Positions 6,624 through 13,219 of a stretch of DNA of 19,534 bases are shown here, one piece after another. Origin of the DNA: Bacillota bacterium (GTDB lineage: Bacteria > Bacillota > Clostridia > Oscillospirales > Ruminococcaceae); assembly GCA_023431215.1 (NCBI GenBank), contig JAEYXR010000058.1, positions 1-19,534 on the forward strand, given 5' to 3'. Numbering within the stretch: the stretch's first letter is position 1; every line of letters begins with the position of its first letter. A program made the translations under genes and the position numbers. The notes below the pieces were generated by a model, which had not been told where the DNA came from, did not search any database, and saw nothing but the letters and a program-made list of their open reading frames with translations.

Positions 6624-8048
6624 CTAACGGTTTTTTCGGTGAATGGGCAGCCGCAGCATCAGACGTAAAAAGTCATGCCCATTAAAAGGAATTAGGGGGT
6701 ACAGGTATTTTCTGCCGGTAATGGTGGGTGTGGTAATAGCCGCTATCAGCATCAGGACAAGCCCTGCAATATACCCCCAAACCCCAAAGATGCCGGATAA
6801 AATGAGGAGTATCATACGGAACAGCTTAATGGTATACCCCAGCTCAAAACTGGGCTGTGCAAAATCTGCAATGGCTACAAAGGCCATGTACAGCACCACT
6901 TCGGGTACAAACCACTTGGCCTTTACGGCAAATTCACCCAGAATTAGCGCACCAACTACACTAAAGGAGTTGCTCAGTGCACTGGGCGTATTGAGTGAGG
7001 CAAGTTTTAGGGCATCAATAATCAGCTCAACCAGTATCAGTTGAGCTAACAGGGGAACCGAGTTTGGCTCATCTACACGGATAAAATCCAGCCAATAAGG
7101 AATGATTTGCGGATTTTGCACTAGTAAAAACCAGGTTGGAGTAAGGAGGAGGGTAGCAAGAAACACGATCATACGCACAATGCGCAGATAGCTGCCCACA
7201 AGGGGCGGAAAGTAATAGTCGTTGGTTTCCTGCGTAAAATCCCACAAGCGAGTGGGCAATACCATCACCGAAGGAGAATTGTCTACAATAATTAAAATGC
7301 CCCCTTCGGTAACACTGGCAGAGGCGGTATCGGGGCGCTGTGTATATCGCACCTTAGGAAAAGGATTCCACCAGCCTTTGGCTACAAGGCATTCGGCCAA
7401 GCTTTCCTGACTCATAGACAGAGCGTCTACACGGATGGCGCACAGATTGTTGCGGATATCCCTGACAAGCTCGTCGTCGGCCTTGCCTTTTAAATAGCAC
7501 AACACCACATCGGTTTTGGATTTTTCACCAATCTGTACAATTTCCATAGTGAGGTTGGGATCACGAATGCGGCGGCGCACCAAAGCGGTATTGCTGACCA
7601 AAGTTTCTACAAAGCCCTCATGAGAACCACGGAGAACCCGGTCGTCGTCCGGCTCTTCCACTCCTCTTGCGGGGTAGGTTCGGGAATCGATGAGGACTAC
7701 TTCACTATAACCCTCTACCAAAAGAGCCATAGTGCCCGATAATACAGCAGTGAGTATTGGTTCCAGCTGGTTTTGAATATCCGCTTCCAGATAAGAGACA
7801 TAACGGCAGGAAAAATCGGCGGCATCCCGGGTGGCATCCATTTGTTCAGGGGTGAGTGAAAGCAAAAATTCCATAATCTTTTCTACAACCGCGTCTTTGG
7901 CAAAGCCGTCTACAAAATAGAGGCGTGCCTTGCGGCTGCTAATCATCATGTCCTTGGCAACAAGATCAAAGCTCCTGTCAATGCGCAGGGCATCGTCCAG
8001 GAGCTTTTGATTTTGCTGATAGTTGCTATTCAATGCAGCCACCTTCAA
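6624..8048 (-). CDS. Spore germination protein, SpoVAF / GerA-A family
   Basis: A 474-residue membrane protein of the GerA A-subunit family. Residues 1 to about 270 form the soluble domain: LYFVDGFAKD near 44-52, then DSRTYPARGVEEPD at 121-134, RGSHEGFVETL at 140-150 and RRRIRDP at 158-164, which match SpoVAF particularly well. The C-terminal part (about 285-465) carries four to six membrane spans. Family members sit in the spore inner membrane and act in germinant response; SpoVAF modulates germination together with the SpoVA channel. No B or C subunit and no spoVAA-AE genes are adjacent, so it is an orphan. The start is TTG (8046-8048), supported by AAAGGAG five bases upstream; no ATG in frame fits. 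A DUF6514-like gene lies 64 bases upstream on the same strand. Confidence 0.88.
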   Translation of the reverse strand: MKVAALNSNYQQNQKLLDDALRIDRSFDLVAKDMMISSRKARLYFVDGFAKDAVVEKIMEFLLSLTPEQMDATRDAADFSCRYVSYLEADIQNQLEPILTAVLSGTMALLVEGYSEVVLIDSRTYPARGVEEPDDDRVLRGSHEGFVETLVSNTALVRRRIRDPNLTMEIVQIGEKSKTDVVLCYLKGKADDELVRDIRNNLCAIRVDALSMSQESLAECLVAKGWWNPFPKVRYTQRPDTASASVTEGGILIIVDNSPSVMVLPTRLWDFTQETNDYYFPPLVGSYLRIVRMIVFLATLLLTPTWFLLVQNPQIIPYWLDFIRVDEPNSVPLLAQLILVELIIDALKLASLNTPSALSNSFSVVGALILGEFAVKAKWFVPEVVLYMAFVAIADFAQPSFELGYTIKLFRMILLILSGIFGVWGYIAGLVLMLIAAITTPTITGRKYLYPLIPFNGHDFLRLMLRLPIHRKNR

Positions 8049-8112
8049 ACCATCTCCTTTGGCACCGCAAAACGCGGTAAGATAGTATTAGTGTGCCGCG
8101 GATGAAGCTGGT

Positions 8113-8397
8113 TTATCCCAACAAATCGGAAATCATATCCTTTATATGTACAGGCAGCACCTGTTTCTTTGCCAAAAAACGTATCAAATCCTCTACCTTC
8201 TCTTCATGAGAAGAAATGTGGTGAATTTCGGTATAACTATGCTCCGATACGGAAGTTTGCATACCCTCCAGGCAGCATCTAATTCCATAAGAGCAGCCTC
8301 CGTTTTCCAAATCCGGCTCCTGTATCATTCGGTAAGTGCACCACATGCGGCCGCCATCCTCGGTTATAATCTCCTGAAGCAAAGACATTGTTTCCAT
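8113..8397 (-). CDS. DUF6514-like small protein
   Basis: A 94-residue soluble protein. It shows a C-x-YR-x-I strand, a central SYGIRC strand and a C-terminal helix ending LPVHIKDMISDLLG, the layout I associate with the clostridial DUF6514 family; function unknown. The frame opens at a TTG at 8427, but the ATG at 8397 is preferred: AAAGG lies about 13 bases before it and the family begins with a short lead of this kind. A second ATG three codons later (8388) is also possible. A Crp/Fnr-like palindrome lies 37 bases upstream of the start. It may share a transcript with the downstream germination gene. Confidence 0.65.
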   Translation of the reverse strand: METMSLLQEIITEDGGRMWCTYRMIQEPDLENGGCSYGIRCCLEGMQTSVSEHSYTEIHHISSHEEKVEDLIRFLAKKQVLPVHIKDMISDLLG

Positions 8398-8433
8398 TTT
8401 TTTTCGCCAACCTTTACTGTTAATCAATAGTCA

Positions 8434-8449
8434 TGTGACCACTGTCACA
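8434..8449. promoter_or_regulatory. Crp/Fnr-like palindrome upstream of the DUF6514-like gene
   Basis: TGTGA-CCACTG-TCACA is a perfect TGTGA-N6-TCACA palindrome, the consensus form of Crp-family binding sites. A TATAAT lies a little further upstream on the minus strand, near 8475, but without a good -35. No regulator gene is in the window, so binding is inference. Confidence 0.35.
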
Positions 8450-8557
8450 AGTAACATCTATGAATAAATTATAAAGAATTGGCGCGTACTTTGCCATAGT
8501 ATTGTATTGCCACTTTCTTTGGAAGTAAATGGCGCAGCCGCCTATTAACAGCTATTT

Positions 8558-8671
8558 TTACCGCCTGCGCCGAAGCATCAGCAAAGAAATTAGGCTAAAC
8601 ACAGCTGCCAAAGCACCGCAAACAGCGCCTACAATGCCAAGCACCAGCCCTGCAACAGAAAATCCTTTCAT
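8558..8671 (-). CDS. 37-residue single-span membrane peptide
   Basis: A short frame, MKGFSVAGLVLGIVGAVCG followed by ALAAVFSLISLLML and an RRRR end. A perfect AGGAGGTG lies nine bases before the ATG, and a promoter (TTGAAA-N16-TATACT) lies further upstream. The product is one long membrane helix of about 28 residues with glycine spaced as in helix-packing (GxxxG-like) motifs and a four-Arg tail that would remain in the cytoplasm. Size and shape would suit a small membrane regulator, a partner of a larger membrane protein, or a type I toxin; nothing in the sequence decides between these, and no antisense antitoxin RNA is evident. The frame is open 30 codons further upstream, but that part crosses the promoter and the ribosome binding site. 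Confidence 0.6.
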   Translation of the reverse strand: MKGFSVAGLVLGIVGAVCGALAAVFSLISLLMLRRRR

Positions 8672-8729
8672 ACCTTGTTTCACCTCCTGTAGATGTAGTT
8701 TAGCACACTGTTTTGTGCTGTTAAAAAAC

Positions 8730-8757
8730 AGTATATCACTACCAGAGGCAATTTCAA
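8730..8757 (-). promoter_or_regulatory. Promoter of the 37-residue peptide gene
   Basis: On the minus strand TTGAAA (8757-8752), a 16-base spacer and TATACT (8735-8730). The start of transcription would fall near 8723, giving a leader of about 50 bases. An ACTGTTTT/AAAACAGT inverted repeat (8707-8732) covers the -10 and the predicted start and could be an operator or a 5' hairpin. Confidence 0.5.
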
Positions 8758-8789
8758 CCACTTTGCTCTTTTGAGTGCTCCTTATTATA

Positions 8790-8838
8790 AAAGCAGCCTT
8801 TGGGCGGCCATCTTATGTGGCTGCCCAAAGGCTGTTTA
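8790..8838 (-). terminator. Strong intrinsic terminator of the amidase gene
   Basis: A 17-bp stem: CAGCCTTTGGGCGGCCA (8794-8810) with TGGCTGCCCAAAGGCTG (8818-8834), one G-U pair and a seven-base loop. On the minus strand it is followed by a T-run, 23 bases after the amidase stop. Confidence 0.9.
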
Positions 8839-8860
8839 GCAACAAAGGGGAGGGATAAAT

Positions 8861-10633
8861 TTATGCCAAGAACTCCAGAATGCCGTCTGCAATGGCGTTG
8901 ACAGTGGTATAGATTACATCATTGCTGCAAAGCTCATCGTATTCCACAGGATTGCTGACAAAGCCCATTTCTACAAGCACAGCAGGGGCAAGGGTGTTGA
9001 GGGTAACACGGTAGTTAGAGAATTTGGAACCGCGGTTGTTGCGCCCGGTGGCAGCCACCAGGTTCTTTTGCAGCACCTGGGCAAAGGGCTTGGCAATGTC
9101 CTCATAATAATAAATTTCGGTACCGCTTGGCTTTAACCCATTGCCTGCTACACTGTTGCAGTGCAGTGAGAGATACAAATCTGCCTTTTGGTCATGGGCA
9201 GGCTGCATACGGGCGGTTAGATTTGTTTTTCCTTCTCCCGGGGCAGAATATATAACGGTTGCACCCAAAGACTGCAGTCTGCGCTTTAAAGCCAAAGCTG
9301 TGGCAGCGGTAATGTCTTTTTCCATGGGTCCGCTTTGTCCCGTTGGGCCAAGGGCCCCACTGTCCACACCGCCGTGTCCGGCATCCAAAGCCACAATAAT
9401 ATTAGACAAAGGAAGGTTGGCATTGCCGGAAAGAGTAGCAGGATATTTGCAGTAAAGGGTAGTGACGCCGTCTGCATATTCAATGGTATAGCCCCACAGG
9501 CTTTTGCCTTGGGCAAGGGTAAATTCTATCACGGTATCATCACCCTGTTGAGTGACAGACGCACTGTCAAACAGCTTACTTTGTCCGGTAGGCACAGAGG
9601 CAATGCCGCTGGTGTGGTGCAGGGTAATACTAAGCTTGTTGCCACTGCGGGAGGTTGTGGTCATGGGGTTGGTGGTACCACTGAATTTATAGCGCTCGCC
9701 CCAAACCGTAGAGGAAAAACCTACTCCGCTGACAGTGTTTTGGTTGGTGCCGCCTGTAAGGGGCTTTACGGTGTCCTTATTGATCCATCCGCCCATGGCC
9801 AGCTTGTAGCGCAGGTCGTTTTGATCTATAACAGCGTCAATTGCGCCTTTTTTTGCAGTGGTCAAAAAGCTGGTTTCAGTTTCGCCGTCGGGGTATAGGT
9901 TAGAAGAGGTATCTATTACCTGCACCAGCATGGTGCCGCCTTTGGGAACACCGTATATATTACCCGCAGAGGGAATATTTTTGGTGGAACCCTGCCAGGT
10001 AAGAGTGTAGGTAATGGGACCCAAATTGGTAACAGCGCTGACACCGGGAATGGTGATTTCTCCCTTAAAGCGGGCGGGGACACCGTCCATTGCCGCGGCC
10101 ACCTGCCCAAGCTGCACGGTAACGCCGCCTAGGGTTGCAGTGACACGGCTACCGGAGGGAGCCACACAGCTCAAGGACAAGGTGCTGCCGCCTTCATAAC
10201 CGGAGTCGTACTGGGGGGTCATCTTGGTAACCGAATTGGTGGTAGAGTAGCCACCCTGTGTGTTATATGTAATGGTAACGCTGCTGCTTTGATTTCCCTG
10301 GGTGAAGGTAAAAGTATTGGCGCCGGGGCTTAGTGTGACATAAGCACCAAAACTGCCGTTGCGCCCTCTGCCCTCAACAGCAGTTCCATCCATGTACAGA
10401 GGTTGGTTGGGGTTACTGGTACCTGTGATATAATAGCTGCCAACTGCAGAGGTGATGTTGCCGGAGGGCTTACAAATTGCCAGCTTTTGTGGTACTGCCA
10501 GGTTAATGCCGTTGACAATGGTGTTGTAATCATTGTAACGTCCTGCCGCCATGGCAGGAGTGGCAGAGACGGTTAGTATTGATGCGGCAAGGAACCCTGC
10601 CCCCAGCCGCGGCAACAATTTTTTTATTTGCAT
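8861..10633 (-). CDS. Secreted N-acetylmuramoyl-L-alanine amidase (Amidase_3)
   Basis: A 590-residue exported zinc hydrolase that cuts the bond between MurNAc and L-Ala in peptidoglycan. The N-terminus (MQIKKLLPRLGAGFLAASIL, then TVSATPAMAA) is a clear Sec signal peptide with a signal peptidase I site. Residues of about 35-400 are non-catalytic, Thr/Ser/Gly-rich and beta-type, apparently Ig-like or wall-binding repeats; they fit no domain I can name surely. The catalytic domain fills about 410-590: DAGHGG (H420), PMEKDI (E438), SLHCNS (H491) and VEMGF (E555), so all zinc ligands and the catalytic Glu are present. The ATG at 10633 is preferred because GGGAGG lies six bases upstream; the adjacent ATG at 10636 is too close. 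The gene has its own strong terminator. The role could be vegetative wall turnover or sporulation. Confidence 0.93.
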   Translation of the reverse strand: MQIKKLLPRLGAGFLAASILTVSATPAMAAGRYNDYNTIVNGINLAVPQKLAICKPSGNITSAVGSYYITGTSNPNQPLYMDGTAVEGRGRNGSFGAYVTLSPGANTFTFTQGNQSSSVTITYNTQGGYSTTNSVTKMTPQYDSGYEGGSTLSLSCVAPSGSRVTATLGGVTVQLGQVAAAMDGVPARFKGEITIPGVSAVTNLGPITYTLTWQGSTKNIPSAGNIYGVPKGGTMLVQVIDTSSNLYPDGETETSFLTTAKKGAIDAVIDQNDLRYKLAMGGWINKDTVKPLTGGTNQNTVSGVGFSSTVWGERYKFSGTTNPMTTTSRSGNKLSITLHHTSGIASVPTGQSKLFDSASVTQQGDDTVIEFTLAQGKSLWGYTIEYADGVTTLYCKYPATLSGNANLPLSNIIVALDAGHGGVDSGALGPTGQSGPMEKDITAATALALKRRLQSLGATVIYSAPGEGKTNLTARMQPAHDQKADLYLSLHCNSVAGNGLKPSGTEIYYYEDIAKPFAQVLQKNLVAATGRNNRGSKFSNYRVTLNTLAPAVLVEMGFVSNPVEYDELCSNDVIYTTVNAIADGILEFLA

Positions 10634-10688
10634 CATTTTCCTCCCGGGCATCGCCCTTATCCGGGGGCATTTTACTGTTGTCTGAATA

Positions 10689-10703
10689 AAAGTGAATCAC
10701 TTT
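10689..10703. promoter_or_regulatory. Palindrome upstream of the amidase gene, possible operator
   Basis: AAAGTGA-A-TCACTTT, seven-base perfect arms around one base, 56 bases before the amidase start codon. The position suits an operator or a promoter-proximal site; no regulator is known. Confidence 0.35.
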
Positions 10704-10809
10704 GATAGTTATTGATACCATGGCCGTCTTACGCCCATAGTGTTTAGACCTTTGTGCACCGGCAAAAGGGTAATTTACTATTCACAAACAGAAAATGCCC
10801 TATTTTTAA

Positions 10810-10828
10810 GCAAAGCAAATTGCTTTGC
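10810..10828. repeat. 19-bp perfect palindrome
   Basis: GCAAAGCAA-A-TTGCTTTGC: nine-base perfect arms around one base. It has no U-tract, so it is a poor terminator. It lies about 175 bases upstream of the amidase start and about 190 beyond the CmpB-like gene's stop. A protein-binding site or a small hairpin are both possible. Confidence 0.5.
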
Positions 10829-11021
10829 ATTAGCGTCTCAATGATAAAACGAAAAGAGTTGACCCAATATTACCATATATATCGGCATAATCATACAAAT
10901 TTATTGTAAATTTTACTTTATTTGATAGGCCAAATACTGGAAGCAAAATTTTTTGTATCAAACAATAGAATGCCAAAGGTATTTTACACAAATGTGGCTT
11001 GTACGTGATAAAAAACAAATT

Positions 11022-11456
11022 TTAAGTCAGTATTTTGCGAAGCCAGCTGCATAGGACAAAAAGCGGTGCACACAGCATAAACCAGATTAGACTGAAAAGG
11101 GGACAAATCTGCCCCAGTAAGTTTCCCGGCACTGCAGAGTAGTCCCACACCTGCCAGCCAAACCATAGGTTGACAATACAGCCTACTACAAATTCATAGA
11201 AGGTAATAATGAGTGAACCAATGCCACATTTTTTCCACAGCTTCAGCTTTGACAATGGCTTGCTTAGTGCATACAGCGTAGCGGTACAGGCACCGCCTGT
11301 CAGCGCCATAGTCCAGTGAGTATAGCCTCTGTACAAGGTTTCCAGCAGGCTGTAAACTGCTCCGCCAAAGGCAAATAGCAAGAAGAGAACGGCAAGCTCC
11401 TTGCTGCGGGAGTTTTTGTTATGGTAAGAAAAGGCTTTGATTAAAAATGATGACAT
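11022..11456 (-). CDS. CmpB-type membrane protein (putative ABC-transporter-permease family, PF06541)
   Basis: A 144-residue protein with four hydrophobic segments (about residues 20-40, 47-65, 78-98 and 115-138). The motifs RGYTHWTMALTGG, ITFYEFVVGCIVNLWFGWQV and WDYS--PGNLLGQICPLFSLIW are characteristic of the family labelled putative ABC transporter permease. No ATP-binding partner is present, as is usual for this family, so a true transport role is doubtful and its function is unknown. The ATG has GGAGGTG eight bases upstream, and this sequence is part of a terminator-like hairpin, which suggests control of the gene at transcription or translation. Confidence 0.88.
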   Translation of the reverse strand: MSSFLIKAFSYHNKNSRSKELAVLFLLFAFGGAVYSLLETLYRGYTHWTMALTGGACTATLYALSKPLSKLKLWKKCGIGSLIITFYEFVVGCIVNLWFGWQVWDYSAVPGNLLGQICPLFSLIWFMLCAPLFVLCSWLRKILT

Positions 11457-11462
11457 AGAAAA

Positions 11463-11512
11463 AACACCTCCAAGGACACAGCTTTTTTAGTGTCCGCAGA
11501 GGCGTTGTTTTT
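11463..11512. terminator. Terminator-like hairpin that contains the CmpB-like gene's Shine-Dalgarno
   Basis: AACACCTC (11463-11470) pairs with GAGGCGTT (11499-11506, one G-U pair), and inside it GGACAC (11474-11479) with GTGTCC (11490-11495), with a small internal loop. T-runs follow on both strands. On minus the 3' arm contains the GGAGGTG of the gene starting at 11456, and its U-tract falls directly before the ATG. It may be an attenuator, a translation-blocking hairpin, or simply a bidirectional terminator. Confidence 0.6.
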
Positions 11513-11526
11513 ATGTAATAGAATAT

Positions 11527-11573
11527 AAATAATCCGCAGGATTATTTATTGCACATCTGCCTTTGGCAGGTGC
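11527..11573. repeat. Pair of tight adjacent hairpins
   Basis: AAATAATCC-GCA-GGATTATTT (11527-11547) is a perfect 9-bp stem; three bases later GCAC-AT-CTGCC-TTT-GGCAG-GTGC (11551-11573) is a second 9-bp stem with a two-base bulge. They lie in the 238-base gap between the GrpB and CmpB-like genes. On minus they would belong to the leader of the CmpB-like gene. The arrangement suits a palindromic dispersed element or a leader RNA. Confidence 0.5.
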
Positions 11574-11658
11574 ATAAAGATTGAAACAGCCGAGGCAGAG
11601 CCGCAAGGCCAAATTATATTTAAGGCGTTGGTGCATGGGCTGCAGTATCATTTTTGGG

Positions 11659-11690
11659 AAAAGCCATGTATTCAGGCAGAGGCTTTTTTT
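11659..11690 (+). terminator. Weak hairpin beyond the GrpB gene
   Basis: AAAAGCC (11659-11665) pairs with GGCTTTT (11681-11687), followed by T-rich sequence on plus. On minus it lies just beyond the GrpB stop and could end that transcript, but the stem is short and the loop long. Confidence 0.35.
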
Positions 11691-11694
11691 AAAG

Positions 11695-12207
11695 TCACAG
11701 CAGCCCACATTTTGCATAGATTTCTGTAATAACAGGCGCCTTATACTCGCAGTAGGCATCAATGTCAAGGGGGTATTGCCGTGCGCCCTCTTCCTTGATG
11801 CGGCTGTATGCGGCCACATCCTCCGGATGGCTGCGCAGCCAGTTGCGAAAGGTTAGGTGGCGATAAAGCTCGGGGGAGTTTTGGGGGCAGACATACAAAT
11901 GATGCAGCATCAGGTGTTCTTTTTGGGTATAGGCAAAGGCTTCCCGGCCTGTAATACCCAAATCACCCTCATGAATATAACCATGTTCCTCCAAAATACT
12001 GATTACATGGGGAAGGTTGTCGTTTTGTACCACCACATCCAGGTCAATAATGGGTTTGGCGCTAAGACCCGGTACAGAGGTACTGCCCACATGCTCAATG
12101 GCAATGGCGGCGGCACCGAGAATTTTGGACAACTCCGAGGCAATCTTTTCAAAATCTTTGTTCCACTTTGGGTCGTAGGCTTCCACAATCACATGCTTTG
12201 TACGCAT
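11695..12207 (-). CDS. GrpB family protein (UPF0157, nucleotidyltransferase-like)
   Basis: A 170-residue soluble protein. The signature EHVGSTSVPGLSAKPIIDLD (G41, S42 and acidic residues D55 and D57) is that of the GrpB family, which belongs to the nucleotidyltransferase fold. Some relatives are fused to CoaE dephospho-CoA kinase; a reaction for stand-alone members has not been settled as far as I know. The open frame runs 57 codons further upstream to 12378, but the ATG at 12207 is preferred: AGGAGGT lies nine bases before it and the product then begins MRTKHVIVEAYDPKW as in the family. It follows the Cof-type gene after 170 bases that hold a 7-bp hairpin (12335-12357) and no clear promoter. 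Confidence 0.9.
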   Translation of the reverse strand: MRTKHVIVEAYDPKWNKDFEKIASELSKILGAAAIAIEHVGSTSVPGLSAKPIIDLDVVVQNDNLPHVISILEEHGYIHEGDLGITGREAFAYTQKEHLMLHHLYVCPQNSPELYRHLTFRNWLRSHPEDVAAYSRIKEEGARQYPLDIDAYCEYKAPVITEIYAKCGLL

Positions 12208-12377
12208 GAAAACGATACCTCCTGAAAAATCAGCCCATAGCCGTAGAACCTTTGCCACATCTTTAGTAATCCGCCAAAGATTGTGAACGTGGGGATGTAT
12301 AGGCACTGGTGGAGTGTGAAGGCTTTGTAGCATGATATGGCTAAAAATCTGCCATATGGTTTTACTTATGGTATACA

Positions 12378-13208
12378 CTAGTCTATGTACTGAGGGAACA
12401 GCTCCCGTATTGCGGTGGTAAGGGGGTGGTTATCATGGTGAGAGGTGATAAAACGGCAAACCTCCTTGATGCCATCGCTGGCATTTTGAGGTGCCACCGA
12501 CCAGCCGGCAGCCTTAAGCATTCCGTAGTCGTTATAGTTATCTCCCAGACAAAGCACGTTGGCAGGGTCAAGGCCGTAATGCTTACACATCCACTGTACG
12601 GCATCACCCTTATCGCCGCCTACACAGTTAACATCCAGAATGCCGGGGCCGGAAAAACAGAATTCCAAACCGCTTTGGGGAGGAAAAGCCTGCCGAAAGC
12701 CCTGCTGGGTATCTTCTGTAGCACCCGAAATGACAAACTTGGTGACATTATACTGCGTGGGGTCTGTAATTTCGTCCATGCTGTGAACCACCACAGGTGT
12801 GTCGCCACAGATGGTAATGGTGCCCTGACGAAAATCCAGGCGCTTATCATTGGGGTCATAGTAACAGCATTCGTCGGTGTACAGGTAAGCTATAAGCTTG
12901 TTGTTTTGGATATACTCCCATAGTTCTGCCACTTTGTGGGTGGGAATCAGCAGACACCGCACCGAACTTTCGGTTTCGTAATCGTACAGGTTGCTGCCGT
13001 TGCAGGTAATAGTGGGATAACCAATGGAACCACCAACAATGTCATAAACGGGACGGGCAATTTCGTGGTGGCGGCCGGTGGCAATAATCACCGGCACACC
13101 TTTACTTCTTAGTGTTTGAATGGTGGTAATGTCATCGGGGTGGATGGTGTGGTCACTGCGCAGCAGGCTGCCATCCAGATCTGAAAATATACATTCCAGT
13201 TTTGGCAT
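12378..13208 (-). CDS. HAD-superfamily phosphatase, Cof type (class IIB)
   Basis: A 276-residue soluble hydrolase of the Cof subfamily, which removes phosphate from sugar phosphates, flavin mononucleotide and similar small molecules; the exact substrate cannot be told. All motifs are present: SDLDGSL (D10, D12), ATGR (T44), GGDKGDAV (K200) and GDNYNDYGM (D223, D227). The cap domain lies between motifs II and III, as in class IIB. The start overlaps a GGAGG that begins within two bases of the mutS2 stop; the genes are 11 bases apart and surely co-transcribed. Confidence 0.92.
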   Translation of the reverse strand: MPKLECIFSDLDGSLLRSDHTIHPDDITTIQTLRSKGVPVIIATGRHHEIARPVYDIVGGSIGYPTITCNGSNLYDYETESSVRCLLIPTHKVAELWEYIQNNKLIAYLYTDECCYYDPNDKRLDFRQGTITICGDTPVVVHSMDEITDPTQYNVTKFVISGATEDTQQGFRQAFPPQSGLEFCFSGPGILDVNCVGGDKGDAVQWMCKHYGLDPANVLCLGDNYNDYGMLKAAGWSVAPQNASDGIKEVCRFITSHHDNHPLTTAIRELFPQYID

Positions 13209-13219
13209 GAGGTCCTCCG

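Larger units (their letters stand above)
10634..11021. other. AT-rich intergenic region between the amidase and CmpB-like genes
   Basis: About 390 bases without a convincing gene. It holds the amidase 5' region, two palindromes (listed separately) and a distant inverted repeat, GGGCATTTT (10665-10673) with AAAATGCCC (10792-10800). A CCCGG/CCGGG pair just before the amidase start could cover part of its ribosome binding site. The stretch 10840-11000 is very AT-rich. No good -35/-10 pair for the amidase gene was found. A 62-codon frame on minus (10830-11018) has no supporting features. Confidence 0.5.

Noticed and set aside
9335..9898. Plus-strand frame opposite the amidase (187 codons)
   Set aside because: Shadow of the amidase coding sequence; no recognisable features.
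10830..11018. 62-codon open frame on minus in the AT-rich gap
   Set aside because: No ribosome binding site, no family features and very AT-rich sequence; likely chance.
12208..12378. 57-codon upstream extension of the GrpB frame
   Set aside because: A strong AGGAGGT lies before the ATG at 12207, and the family's proteins start there.
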